From: Variovorax gossypii
GTDB taxonomy: Bacteria; Pseudomonadota; Gammaproteobacteria; Burkholderiales; Burkholderiaceae_C
Length of the DNA stretch: 64,000 nucleotides
Reading direction: 5' to 3'
Assembly (NCBI RefSeq): GCF_003965815.1
Contig: NZ_RXOE01000002.1
Coordinates: forward strand, 744,001 to 808,000
Shown: positions 35,132-44,702 of the stretch, piece after piece
Position numbering within the stretch: the first letter of the stretch is position 1
Layout of the letters: every line of letters begins with the position of its first letter
The notes under the pieces: model-generated
The model's database searches: none
Told to the model about the DNA's origin: nothing
Seen by the model: only the letters and a program-made list of their open reading frames with translations
Made by a program: the position numbers and the translations under genes

Positions 35132-37590
35132 GGACGAGGGGCTTTCTCGGTGTCTTCTTCCAGCGCGACGCCCCAGGCGGCGAGGCGCGCGAGCACCGCG
35201 TCTTCCACGCGCCGCGCCTCGGCCAGCTGCTCGGGCGCGGCTTCGCCGGTGCGATGGGCGGTTAGGGCGCGGCGCGAAAGGTGCCTGGCGTCGTGCAGCG
35301 TCAGCACCTGGTCGGCGAGCAGTCCGCGCTCCTGCGGCGGCAGCCAGGCGAATGCCGCTCGCAGGCTGGGCATGGCGCGCACGAAGTCGGCGTTGTCCAG
35401 CGCCTGCACCGTGCGGTCCATGCCGGCGACGAAGGCGGGTTCGGAGGCGAGCGTCTCGCGCGCCAGCGCGAGCAGCCCGGTGAGCGCGTCGCCGAGCACG
35501 GGGGCGGGCAGCGAGTGCAGCAGCTGCATGGCTTCGTCCACGCCGTGGTCGCCGCTGCTCTCATGCCCATCGGCGAGGCGGCCCGCGAGGCTCAGCGTCG
35601 CGCCCAGCGCAGCGCCGCGGCTCACGGGGGCGGCGGCAGCGTCGGCGGCCTTGCGCTGCCATACGGCGAGCGCACGGGCCGGCTCCACGTCGAGCAGCGA
35701 CGGCGCGTGTGCGTCGTGGGCGTTGTCCTGCGCATGGGCCAGCACGTCGGCCACGATCCGGCGCAGTGCCAGATGTCCTTCGAGATGCGCCTGCATGTCG
35801 GCCGGCGTGATGGCGGCGGGCGGCTCGAGCAGCCACAGCGCCCGGTCGAAGCCCGACTCGATCACCACGCGCAGCACGGGCGCGTCGGCCATGCCCAGCA
35901 TCTGGCCGTGGCGCAGCAGCGTGTGAAGCACCGAGAGCGCGGGGCCCAGCGTCTCGAAGCGCGGCTCCGCGGCCATCGCGGCTCGCAGTTCGCGCAGCAG
36001 CGTCTCGCTGAGCGCCGACAGTCCCGCCCACGCGGCCTGGTTGAGGCCGTCGGCCAACGGGCCGATCCGGCCCTGGGCCTGCCGCAGGTCGTCTTCGAGC
36101 CGGGCGCGTGCCGCGTCGTGCAGGCTGGCGCCCCAGGCGCCCGCCTCGATCAGCGCGGCCTGCTGCTCGAGCGGCTCTGCCAGCGACCACTGCTCGGTGC
36201 GCTCACCCGACATCGCGAGCTTCGGCCCCTGCGTGCGGCGCACGCCGGGCAGCCGAAGGATCGCGAGCCGGTGCAGCACGCGGCTCTTCGCGCGATCGGC
36301 CTCGACCAGCAGGTCGAGCTTGAGCTGGCCGCGCAGCACGATGCCGTGTGCCGCGAGTTCGGCCTGCACCGCGGCCACGAGAGGCGGCTGCGGCGTTCCG
36401 GGCGCGAGGCGGCCGGCGGTGTCGCCGGCCAGCACGTCCATCGCCTGCACCAGCACGGGATCGGTGCCGGGGCGCATCGCGCCGCGATACGTCCAGGGCA
36501 GCGGGGCGTCGAGCGCGTCCTTCACCAGCGCGCCGGCCAGCGCGTCGAGCCAGTCGGAGCGCAGCGGCTTGTCGTGCCCGCGCAGCCGCGCGAGCCCCTG
36601 CGCGCGCAGGTGCACGGCCATCAGGTCGGCGGTGGAGGCGGGCAGCTTCTTCTCGCGCAGCCGCTGCATCACGTGCTGCAGCGCACGGTGCGCGGCGCCT
36701 TCGGGGCCGTGCTCCCACATCCACTGGTAGTAGGCCGGGGAGGGCATGCCCGATGCGTAGCCCGCGAAGGCGTCGAGCCGCTTGAAGGTGTAGGGCACGA
36801 GGTAGGAGCTGAAGCGCAGCGGGCCTTCAGGTTCGCCGCTGTCCCCTTCGCTGCCTTCGTCGTCTTCGTTGTCTGATTCGGTGGATGGCTGCGGCGTGTC
36901 AGGCAACTCCGCCGGCAGCCCCTGCCAGAGCCGCGCGAGCGCCGGCGCGTGATAGCCGCCGCACACCACCAGCGCCTGCGCCCGGCCCGGTTCACCCGGC
37001 TGTGCCATCGCCCAGGCGATCCAGCGCGCCATCATGGCCTCGCGCGCCTGGTTGCCCTGCGAGCCGGGGTCTTGGCCGCGCAGATTGTCGAAGTAGGTGG
37101 AAAGGCGCCGCGACAGCTCGGCCTCGTCGCAACCGTCCTCGAACAGGTGGTCCCACAGCGCGTCGCGACCTTGCACCGAGAGCTTTTCTGTCAGCGCGCG
37201 CTCGTAGGCTTCGGCGCGCTCCTCGTGCTCGTGGTCGACCACGTCGGCATAGCGGTTCTCCATGCGCGAGAAGGCGTCGTGCCAGGCCGGCAGGTCGATG
37301 AAGCGCACGCTGGCGCCCACCTCGCGCGCCACCTGCAGCGCCTGCCACTCGGGCGAATGCTCGGCAAAGGGCGACCACGAACCGCGGTGCGTGCGGTCGC
37401 CCGAGAGATAGCTGTAGATCGCCACCGGCAGCCGGTGCGGCAGGTACAGCTCGTCGAGGCGCTCGTTGAAGTCGGCCGGGCCCTCGATGAGCACGTACTT
37501 GGGGCGCAGCGTGCGGATGCGCTCGGCCACCAGCCGCGCGCATGCCGGGCTGTGATGGCGCACGCCGACGATGTGGGGTGATTCGCTCAT
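35128..37590 (-). CDS. yehM: DUF5682 family protein (YehM-like)
   Basis: The 820-residue product opens with the family signature VGVRHHSPACARL followed by PKYVLIEGPADFNERL. The middle includes an acidic segment (about residues 230-255), and the remainder is alpha-rich with no catalytic motif I recognise. Start ATG at 37588-37590 is preferred over an upstream frame running into repeat copy 4, because the conserved core starts there. The family always appears with MoxR/VWA/SWIM partners in clusters of this type. Function unknown. Confidence 0.86.
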   Translation of the reverse strand: MSESPHIVGVRHHSPACARLVAERIRTLRPKYVLIEGPADFNERLDELYLPHRLPVAIYSYLSGDRTHRGSWSPFAEHSPEWQALQVAREVGASVRFIDLPAWHDAFSRMENRYADVVDHEHEERAEAYERALTEKLSVQGRDALWDHLFEDGCDEAELSRRLSTYFDNLRGQDPGSQGNQAREAMMARWIAWAMAQPGEPGRAQALVVCGGYHAPALARLWQGLPAELPDTPQPSTESDNEDDEGSEGDSGEPEGPLRFSSYLVPYTFKRLDAFAGYASGMPSPAYYQWMWEHGPEGAAHRALQHVMQRLREKKLPASTADLMAVHLRAQGLARLRGHDKPLRSDWLDALAGALVKDALDAPLPWTYRGAMRPGTDPVLVQAMDVLAGDTAGRLAPGTPQPPLVAAVQAELAAHGIVLRGQLKLDLLVEADRAKSRVLHRLAILRLPGVRRTQGPKLAMSGERTEQWSLAEPLEQQAALIEAGAWGASLHDAARARLEDDLRQAQGRIGPLADGLNQAAWAGLSALSETLLRELRAAMAAEPRFETLGPALSVLHTLLRHGQMLGMADAPVLRVVIESGFDRALWLLEPPAAITPADMQAHLEGHLALRRIVADVLAHAQDNAHDAHAPSLLDVEPARALAVWQRKAADAAAAPVSRGAALGATLSLAGRLADGHESSGDHGVDEAMQLLHSLPAPVLGDALTGLLALARETLASEPAFVAGMDRTVQALDNADFVRAMPSLRAAFAWLPPQERGLLADQVLTLHDARHLSRRALTAHRTGEAAPEQLAEARRVEDAVLARLAAWGVALEEDTEKAPRP

Positions 37591-37628
37591 CCTCGTCACC
37601 GATGGCGCGCCAAGCGAAGCGAAGGCCC

Positions 37629-37724
37629 TTCGCGGAACACCGCGGAACCGGCTTGGCCGGGCCGCAGGTGTTGCCCCCTGCAAGGGGGTTGGCGAAGCGA
37701 CACGAAGTGCGCGAAGCCTGGGGG
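37629..37724 (+). repeat. Interspersed repeat family A, copy 4
   Basis: Begins TTCGCGGAACACCGCGGAAC and ends GCGCGAAGCCTGGGGG. It sits in the gap between the MoxR-ATPase and DUF5682 genes of one minus-strand cluster, so it is probably transcribed within their mRNA. It is nearly identical to copies 1 and 3. Confidence 0.92.
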
Positions 37725-37734
37725 TTTGCTCATA

Positions 37735-38877
37735 TCAGGGCAGTCGGTGGCGGGCTTCGTAGTAGGCGCGCCAGTGCGTGCCGCTGCGCTTGGCGGCCTT
37801 CTGCTCGAAGTAGCGTCGCAGCTTCGCGCGGTCGTCCGCGTTGTCCTTCACCACCGTGCCGGCGATGCAGTCGACCAGGTCGGCCGGCGAGCCTTCGCGC
37901 TGTTCGAGGAACCATGCGCGCACGCCCACCGCGTGCGCCACGTTCACGGCCTCGGCGGTGGACATCACGGCGGTGAGGCGGTCCATGGCCGCATCGCTGC
38001 CGCCGTTGCCGCCGTCGCCCTTGGCGGGCGCGCCGCGCAGGTCGCGGAAGGTCGACACCAGCAGCTCCAGCACGGGCGCAGGCACCGTCTTCGGAATGCC
38101 GCTCTGCGCGAGCAGCCGCGTCGACGATTCCTGCACCAGCGCCAGCTCGCGGTCGAAGTCGAGGATGGGAAACACCGTCTCGAAGTCGAAGCGCCGCTTC
38201 AGCGCCGCGCTCATCTCGTTCACGCCGCGGTCGCGCGTGTTGGCGGTGGCGATGATGTTGAAGCCCTCGCGTGCATAGAGCATGCCGTGCTCGCCCGAGA
38301 GCTCGGGCACCGCCATCACGCGGTCGGAGAGCATGCCCAGCAGGCAGTCCTGCACTTCCAGCGGCGCGCGCGTGATTTCCTCGAAGCGCACCACCTGGCC
38401 CTGCTGCATGCCGAGGTACAGCGGCGCCGGCACCATCGCGCGCGGGCTCGGCCCCTCGTTGATGAGCAGCGCGTAGTTCCAGCCGTACTTGATCTGGTCC
38501 TCGGTGATCGATGCACCGCCCTGGATGGTGAGCGTCGAGATGCCGGAGATGGCCGTTGCCAGCAGCTCCGAGAGCATCGACTTCGCCGTGCCCGGCTCGC
38601 CCACCAGCATCAGCCCGCGCCCCGTGGCCAGCGTGACCAGCATGCGCTCGATGCTGGCCACCGGCGCGACGATCTTCGGCGCGATGTCGAGCGCCGTGTC
38701 GCCGAGGATGAAGGAGCGCGCGGCCTTCAGGCTCAGCACCCAGCCGGGCGGGCGCGGGTCCTTGTCCTGTGCCTGCAGCCGCGCGAGCTGCGCGGCGTAG
38801 AGGATCTCGGCCGGCGGGCGCTGGAGTTGCTGCTGCGCCGTCGCGGCAGCGTCTTTGGACTTGTTCGATGTGGCCAT
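37735..38877 (-). CDS. yehL: MoxR-type AAA+ ATPase (YehL-like)
   Basis: The 380-residue product has an AAA+ core with Walker A GEPGTAKS, a Walker-B-like VVRFEEITRAP, sensor 1 NIIATANTRDRGVNEM, and the arginine-finger region ALKRRFDFETVFP. It is the ATPase partner of the VWA protein encoded two genes downstream. MATSNKSK at 38877 is preferred to a start 21 bases further upstream. It follows the WGR/DUF4132 gene by 70 bases holding a remnant of repeat A. Confidence 0.92.
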   Translation of the reverse strand: MATSNKSKDAAATAQQQLQRPPAEILYAAQLARLQAQDKDPRPPGWVLSLKAARSFILGDTALDIAPKIVAPVASIERMLVTLATGRGLMLVGEPGTAKSMLSELLATAISGISTLTIQGGASITEDQIKYGWNYALLINEGPSPRAMVPAPLYLGMQQGQVVRFEEITRAPLEVQDCLLGMLSDRVMAVPELSGEHGMLYAREGFNIIATANTRDRGVNEMSAALKRRFDFETVFPILDFDRELALVQESSTRLLAQSGIPKTVPAPVLELLVSTFRDLRGAPAKGDGGNGGSDAAMDRLTAVMSTAEAVNVAHAVGVRAWFLEQREGSPADLVDCIAGTVVKDNADDRAKLRRYFEQKAAKRSGTHWRAYYEARHRLP

Positions 38878-38900
38878 CTTTGAAATCGGTCGGGTCAATG

Positions 38901-38946
38901 TTCGGAAGCACCGCGCGGCCGGCTTGCCCGGCCGCGGGCGACGAGC
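38901..38946 (+). repeat. Probable truncated remnant of repeat family A
   Basis: TTCGGAAGCACCGCGCGGCC and the following GGCTTGCCCGGCCGCGGG resemble the first 40 bases of the family A consensus with several changes; the second half is missing. It lies between the WGR/DUF4132 and MoxR genes. Confidence 0.5.
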
Positions 38947-38947
38947 C

Positions 38948-41900
38948 TCATGCCGCTCGCAGGCCTTCCATGTCGCGGATGAGTTCGCTGGCGGAAATAG
39001 GGTCGAGCAGGTGCAGTTCCTCGGCCTCGCTCATGTCGCCCCAGCCCGAGGGCTTGCCCACCTGCACCTGGCCCAGCGTCTGCTCGGGGTATTCGTCCAC
39101 CATGCCGACGATGATGCCGGGGTCCAGGCTCAGCTCGATCACGCGGTTGGTGCCCAGCGGCTTGCTGAAGTACCAGATGCAGCCGGCGTCCTGCGCCTGG
39201 CCGCGGCGCCAGCCCTTGTTGGCCAGCCCCAGCACGCGGCCGGTGGGCACCTTCACGTCCTTCCAGCGTTCCAGCTTCAGGCTCTTCTTCTCGTCGTCGG
39301 TCAGCGTGTAGATGTCGCGGCCGATCTGCGCGAAGGGTTGCAGCAGTTCGTAGTCGGCGAACACCTGGCCGAAGGCCGCGGCGTCGGCGGCCGGAAGGTC
39401 GAGCGCGTGCGGTACGCCGATGCGCAGGTTGTCGCCCGTGGGCAGTTCGAAGGCATCGTCTTCCGCCGTGGTGTAGCTGCCGTCCTCCGCCACGCGGAAG
39501 CAGGCCTTCAGCGTGCCGCCGTAGCTGCCGCCGCCCGCCACCTCGTACACGCCCCAGATCAGACGCTGCACGATGTGGCGCACCAGCGGATGCTCGACCA
39601 GGAAGGTACGGAACACGTCGGGCGTCCAGCGGCGGCGCGCGCACATCGCCACCTCGAGGCGCAGCAGCTGCTGGCTCGCGACGGTGCGCGCGTCCTTCTT
39701 CAGCAGCTTGAAGCGCTCGACGGCTTCCTTGCTCAGTTCGGCGTCGTCGGTCTTCTTGGGCTTGGGCAGGTCGGGCAGGCGCGCGCCGTCCACGCCGTCG
39801 GCACCGGTCTCGCGCACATACGGCTTGAGCGTCTCGTCGAAGCCCACCTTGAAGGCGCGCGGGCCGAAGTCCAGCCGCATGGTGCCTTGCTCGTCGAGGC
39901 CGAGGTCGGGCGCGAGCCGGTCTTCGAGTTCCTCGGTGCTCAGGCCGCGCGCCTCGGCGATGGCGTCGATCTTCTCGCGCGCCTTGTCCTGCAGGCCCTT
40001 GAACTTGACCTTCTGCGCGATGCCGTTGAGCAGCATCAGCGCCACGTCGCTGCCGATGCCCGCCAGCACGTCGAGGCCGGTCACCGCGCGCGCGTGCGCC
40101 GATTCGCCGGGCCATGCACGGATGAAGGGCGTGAGCTTGCGCGCGGTGTCGTCGTTGCCGAGGAAGCCCAGCGAGGTGAGCGCCCAGCCTTCCTTGCTCG
40201 GGCCGCCGGCTTCGAGCCAGGCGGTGAAGGCGTCCCAGGCGAATTCGGCAAGCGAGCCGGCGTCGCAGGCTTCCTTGACCACCGCGATGCCGCCGTAGAT
40301 TTCCTCGTTGGTCGGAAAGGTCAGCATCTGGCCCAGGTGATCGAGCGCGTCGTCGGGCAGCGCCTTGCCGTTCTTCAGCGTAGGCCGGCGCCAGCCGCGC
40401 GGCTGCCAGAACTCGGGCAGCTTCGAGCGGCGGGTGGGGAAGCGGTCGAGCGGGCTTTCCTCGAGCACCGCGCGCAGCGCCTCCACCACCTCTGGCTTGC
40501 CGTAGCGGCCGGCCACTTCGAGCAGCAGCGCCTCGTGGCCGTTGGCCTGCAGCAGGCGCAGGGCCGAGCCTGCGCAGTCGCGCGCCTCGCCGGCCTTGCC
40601 CAAAGCGGGCGCGATCAGGCCGCAGGCGGTGTGTTCGGGGTACTTCAGCAGCCATTCGCGGCCTTCGGCGCGCAGCGTCTTGAGCTTGGCGAAGGCGCGC
40701 GCGGCCGGCATGGCCAGTTCGGCCGCGCCGTAGTACAGCGCGTACGAGAGGTTGTCGGTGGGCTTGGAGCGCACCATCGCCACCAGGCCGGGCAGCACGG
40801 CGAGGCCGTGGGTGGCGAGGATGCGGCCGATGTCGTCGCTCTCGGCCTCGCCCGCCACGGCGTTCCAGAACGCGATGCCGATTGGCGCCGGCAGCAGCGG
40901 CACGAAGCTCGCGTGGAAGCTGAACCAGTAGTAGCGGTCCTTCTTGCGCTCGGCCACCATCTCGCGCCAGCTCGTGACGAGCCCCTCGGCGTTGCCGGCG
41001 GCGATGGCGGCTGCCGCGGTCTTTGCGAACGGCACGAGGCTCTTGCGGCCCTTGTCGAAGCCCAGCTCGTCGAGCAGCGTCTCGACGTTCTTCGCGGCGG
41101 CGTCATGCCGGCCGGTCTGCCACGAGTTCAGGCGCAGCGCGCTTTCGCGCTTGCCTTCGGCCCATTGCTCCACCGGCGCCACGGCCAGCGGTTCCAGCAC
41201 CAGCGCGCCGGCAGCCTTCTTCTGCACCTTGGCGAGCCAGGGCGGCGCGGCCAGCACGCCGGGCAGCTCGCTCGCGTCGGCCACTTCGGTGGGGCCGGCG
41301 AGCAGCGAGAGCTGCTTGTCGATCACCGCCTGCGCGCCCGCGTCGAGCCACGGCCGCAGTGCCGGCAGCGCGGCGCCATGCGCGCGCAGCAGGCGCGTGA
41401 GGCTGGGCGTGACGAGATTGGCGTCCTTGCCGCCCGCCGCGACCAGCCGCGACAGCGCCGGAATCGCCGCCATCGGCCAGCGATCGACGGCCAGCGCCAG
41501 CCGCGCCAGCGCCTGCTTCGAGCTGCCCGCGACGCGCGCCAGCGCCTGCACGGCCTCGGGCGTGCCGATGCAGGCGAGCGCGTCGCCCGCGTGGTCGTTC
41601 GCGGCGCCGCGCTCCAGCACCGACACGGCGTCCACGCCGCGCTCCTGCACCATCGTGCTCGTCATGGAGCCGCTGCCCCAGAAGCCGGCCGAATAGCTCA
41701 GGCGCACCTTCGCGGCCAGCGCGATGGCATCGGGGTCGGTGGCCGTGAGCTGCAGCCAGTGCATGGTCTCGGGCGCGGACTTGTCGGCGGCCAGCGTGTG
41801 CACGAGCGCGTTCGAGATCTCGGGCGCGTCGGGCAGCAGCATGGCGAGCGCTGGCTGGCGCATCGGGTGCACCTTGGGCAGGCCGGCCTCGATGCGGCCG

Positions 41901-43126
41901 CGGCAGTCCTGCCAGACCTCGGGCGCGGCCAGCGACAGGTGCGCGCGCAGCGCCTGCTCGCCGGCTCCCAGCGGGCCGTAGTAGGAGCTGCCCATCTGGC
42001 GCGTGACGGTGGCGGAGAAGCTGTACTGGTGCTTCTTCGTCGCCCGGTCGTAGGCGGACTGCACCTCGATCTGCTGCGCGGCGAGCACCATGTCGACGGT
42101 GTCCGGCAGCCCGTATTGCTTGACGAGATAGTTCACCACCACCTCGCCCATCTCGCTCGTGTTGTAGTTGCCGCCGGTGCCCAGCGCGAGCGCCAGCAGC
42201 ACGGTGTCGGCCTCGGCATCGGGCGCGGGAATGGGCTGTGTGCTGCGGTCGATCATGCGCTGGGCGGCAGCGCGCAGCGCGGCATCGGTGCCCGTCATGT
42301 TGACGTTGAGATCCAGCTTGCGGCGCACCGGCAGCCAGGCCGCGCCGGCGCTCGGCACTTCCTCGAAGGGCTTGGCCGGAAAGCGGCGCGAGGGAAAGGC
42401 TTCGCGCTGCATCTCGGGCGAAAGCCGCACGGGCGTGCCGGCCGCGAGCCACGGCGGCGTGTCGGCGCTCGCGGCCACGGGCTCGGCGCTGGCCGGTGCA
42501 GGCGTGGCGCCTTGCGCCGCGGGCGAGGCGGCGCCCAGCTCCTTCGCGAGGGCCTGCGCGTTCTTGGCGGGCGTGCAGCTGGTGCCCCAGCCGTACAGCA
42601 GGCCGGTGTTTCGCAGCCGCTTGAAGGCGAGGGCGGCGCCCTGTTCGCTCACGCCGTGCTGGCGCTTGAGGACTGCCACGGTGATCACCTCCGTGGACGC
42701 GATCTGGTCGGCTTCCATCTGTGCGCGCACCGCTTCGAATGCGCGTTCGGCCTGCGCGTCGATGCTCTCGGTGGGGGCCGTGGGAACTGCTGGTGCTGCT
42801 GCGGGTGCTGCAGCGGGCTCCTGCGCCGCAGCCGGGGCTGCCGGTGCGGCTGCCTGCGCCTTGGGTGCCGCCTCGGCCTTCGGCTTCGCCTCGGTCTTGC
42901 CGATGGCCGTGCCGGCGGCCACGCCGACTTCGCTGTAGCCCTTGCCGGTCTTTTCGGTCACCAGCTTGGTCAGCGCGGTGCCGGCCTTGGCGGCGTCGGC
43001 GAAAGATTTGGTCTGGCTCTGGCCGGCAGTGCCGATGCGGCCCCAGCGGATATTGAGTTCGGTGTCTGCCTGCTCGATTTCCCAGAATTTGCTGGCGGTT
43101 CCTTCGATCAGTTCAAAACGGCGCAT
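38948..43126 (-). CDS. yehI: WGR- and DUF4132-domain protein (YehI-like)
   Basis: A 1392-residue protein. Residues about 1-75 form a WGR domain (LNIRWGRIGTAGQSQT). An Ala/Pro-rich linker (about 75-125) leads to a second small domain, a long alpha-helical region that looks HEAT-like, and a C-terminal DUF4132 domain (from about residue 1080, with VRHIVQRLIWGVYE and IGRDIYTLTDDEKK). WGR domains occur in PARPs and in conflict-type bacterial proteins. It is the first gene of the cluster; E. coli YehI has the same domains. Function unknown. Confidence 0.88.
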   Translation of the reverse strand: MRRFELIEGTASKFWEIEQADTELNIRWGRIGTAGQSQTKSFADAAKAGTALTKLVTEKTGKGYSEVGVAAGTAIGKTEAKPKAEAAPKAQAAAPAAPAAAQEPAAAPAAAPAVPTAPTESIDAQAERAFEAVRAQMEADQIASTEVITVAVLKRQHGVSEQGAALAFKRLRNTGLLYGWGTSCTPAKNAQALAKELGAASPAAQGATPAPASAEPVAASADTPPWLAAGTPVRLSPEMQREAFPSRRFPAKPFEEVPSAGAAWLPVRRKLDLNVNMTGTDAALRAAAQRMIDRSTQPIPAPDAEADTVLLALALGTGGNYNTSEMGEVVVNYLVKQYGLPDTVDMVLAAQQIEVQSAYDRATKKHQYSFSATVTRQMGSSYYGPLGAGEQALRAHLSLAAPEVWQDCRGRIEAGLPKVHPMRQPALAMLLPDAPEISNALVHTLAADKSAPETMHWLQLTATDPDAIALAAKVRLSYSAGFWGSGSMTSTMVQERGVDAVSVLERGAANDHAGDALACIGTPEAVQALARVAGSSKQALARLALAVDRWPMAAIPALSRLVAAGGKDANLVTPSLTRLLRAHGAALPALRPWLDAGAQAVIDKQLSLLAGPTEVADASELPGVLAAPPWLAKVQKKAAGALVLEPLAVAPVEQWAEGKRESALRLNSWQTGRHDAAAKNVETLLDELGFDKGRKSLVPFAKTAAAAIAAGNAEGLVTSWREMVAERKKDRYYWFSFHASFVPLLPAPIGIAFWNAVAGEAESDDIGRILATHGLAVLPGLVAMVRSKPTDNLSYALYYGAAELAMPAARAFAKLKTLRAEGREWLLKYPEHTACGLIAPALGKAGEARDCAGSALRLLQANGHEALLLEVAGRYGKPEVVEALRAVLEESPLDRFPTRRSKLPEFWQPRGWRRPTLKNGKALPDDALDHLGQMLTFPTNEEIYGGIAVVKEACDAGSLAEFAWDAFTAWLEAGGPSKEGWALTSLGFLGNDDTARKLTPFIRAWPGESAHARAVTGLDVLAGIGSDVALMLLNGIAQKVKFKGLQDKAREKIDAIAEARGLSTEELEDRLAPDLGLDEQGTMRLDFGPRAFKVGFDETLKPYVRETGADGVDGARLPDLPKPKKTDDAELSKEAVERFKLLKKDARTVASQQLLRLEVAMCARRRWTPDVFRTFLVEHPLVRHIVQRLIWGVYEVAGGGSYGGTLKACFRVAEDGSYTTAEDDAFELPTGDNLRIGVPHALDLPAADAAAFGQVFADYELLQPFAQIGRDIYTLTDDEKKSLKLERWKDVKVPTGRVLGLANKGWRRGQAQDAGCIWYFSKPLGTNRVIELSLDPGIIVGMVDEYPEQTLGQVQVGKPSGWGDMSEAEELHLLDPISASELIRDMEGLRAA

Positions 43127-43334
43127 GGAAAAAACGTCCTCCTGTCAATCGATGAAGTGCGGTCGGCGACGACGCTCGCGAGCCCTTGCGATGGGCGCGC
43201 GGTTCATTCCTTCCGCTGGGTTCGCCGCCGAGGATAAAGGGCCGGCGTGAAGGCTTGGCCCCTGCGGGGCGCCTGGCGGCAAGAAGATTTCGCTTCGTGC
43301 ACCGGGCGATGCGAAGCGGTTACGAAGAAATCAT

Positions 43335-44543
43335 TCACGCGGCCGCGCCGCCGGCATGCTGGCGCTGTCCGAGCTCGCCCGCGAAGACATAGGCCGGCCC
43401 CATGCGCTGCCGTTTGCAATGCTGCAGCGCGCGGTCGGCCGATTCGAGCAGGCCGGCCAGCGTGTCGCCGTCGGCGGGGTGGCAGGCGATGCCCATGCTG
43501 AGCTCGCCGCCCGCGAGCAGCCGGCCCTCGTGGGCCACCGGGCGCGCGCCGGCGGTTTCGATGCGGATGGCCATCTCCGCGAGCTTCTGCCGTGGCGGGT
43601 TGCCGACCAGGAGGATCGCGAACGAGCTGTCGTCGCTGTTGTCGTGCGCGCGAACCCCGGCATGCGCACTGCCCTCCAGCCGGGCCACCAGGTCGTCGGC
43701 GCGCACCTGCTCGCGCAGGCGCTGCGCGATGGCGGCCAGCACCGCGTTGCTGGCCGCGCGGCCGTGTCGTTCGCTCACCGCCGCGAAGCCGTTCAGGTCG
43801 ATCAGCATCAGCGAGAACTGCCGGTCCTCGCGCAGCCATTCCTCGCCGCGGCGTTCGAAGCCGGTCCGGCTCGCGGCGCCGGTGAGCGCGTCGATGCCGG
43901 GGGCGGCCATGAGCGCATGCGCGCGCATTTCCATTGCCCGCTCGGCCCGCAGGCGCGCGGCGGCGGCCAGCGCAAGCACCGCCAGCTCGGCAATCACCGC
44001 GGCCTGCGCCGGGTTCACCCGCCCGGACGCCCACGGCTGTTCGCTCCAGCCGGGGAGGTGCGCGATCGAGATGCCCGCCATCAGCAGCACCGCGCCGGCA
44101 CAGAACAGCAGGGCGGGCCAGTTCGTCCGGCGCCGCACCGCCAGCGCGCCGGCCGCGAGGATCACGGTGGAGGCGACCACCAGTGCCTGCAGCACGCGCA
44201 ATATCGAGGGAAGCCGGGTTTCGACCGCGGCATGAAGCGCCGCAAGAGCCAGCGCGGCGAGCAGCACCAGGGCCACCTTGTCGAGGCGCGGCACGAACCG
44301 GCTCAGCCCCAGCAGCTGCCGCACGAACTGAAGCCGGCAGGCGGCCCACAGCACCAGCGCGAGCGCCGCCCAGTGCGCGAGCGGGTCATCGGGCGCGAAG
44401 CGCTCCAGTCCCGCGAAGGCGGCGAGCGCGAAACCGCAGGCCAGCAGATACCAGCCGTGCAGGCGCGCGCCGGACACCACCAGCAGCACGAGGCCGCAGA
44501 CCATCAGTCCGGCCAGCAGGCCGTGGCTCACATCGGCCGCCAT
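43335..44543 (-). CDS. Membrane protein with degenerate GGDEF domain
   Basis: The 402-residue product has about six to seven N-terminal membrane segments (to about residue 195) and a C-terminal GGDEF-like domain (about 215-385). Fold landmarks remain (GIDALTGAASRTGFERR, LMLIDLNGF, GELSMGIACHPADGDT), but the signature loop reads NSDDSSFAILL in place of GGDEF, with an insertion before it, and the ND..GH..GD motif is also altered. It therefore probably does not make cyclic di-GMP and may act as a binding or signalling scaffold. It is a single gene, upstream of nothing on its strand within 200 bases. Confidence 0.85.
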   Translation of the reverse strand: MAADVSHGLLAGLMVCGLVLLVVSGARLHGWYLLACGFALAAFAGLERFAPDDPLAHWAALALVLWAACRLQFVRQLLGLSRFVPRLDKVALVLLAALALAALHAAVETRLPSILRVLQALVVASTVILAAGALAVRRRTNWPALLFCAGAVLLMAGISIAHLPGWSEQPWASGRVNPAQAAVIAELAVLALAAAARLRAERAMEMRAHALMAAPGIDALTGAASRTGFERRGEEWLREDRQFSLMLIDLNGFAAVSERHGRAASNAVLAAIAQRLREQVRADDLVARLEGSAHAGVRAHDNSDDSSFAILLVGNPPRQKLAEMAIRIETAGARPVAHEGRLLAGGELSMGIACHPADGDTLAGLLESADRALQHCKRQRMGPAYVFAGELGQRQHAGGAAA

Positions 44544-44702
44544 GTGCTGCGGCGCGTGGCTGGAACGGGGCGGGGGCTGGGCGGCATCCGGTCGGGCAAG
44601 AGGCTGGTGCGAAGTGAGCCGCCGATCGTAGCCGCGAAGCAGTGACGGCGAGCCCGTCTCCGTGCCCGATGCGGGTACGGGGTATCCCTCGTACGCGCCC
44701 GG

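Noticed and set aside
38855..43237. 1460-codon plus-strand open frame
   Set aside because: Shadow of the WGR/DUF4132 gene in high-GC DNA; His/Arg/Gly-rich with no domain, and the minus frame has a clear WGR motif.
43127..43334. Gene in the gap between the WGR/DUF4132 and GGDEF genes
   Set aside because: Short frames there have no ribosome-binding site or family likeness.
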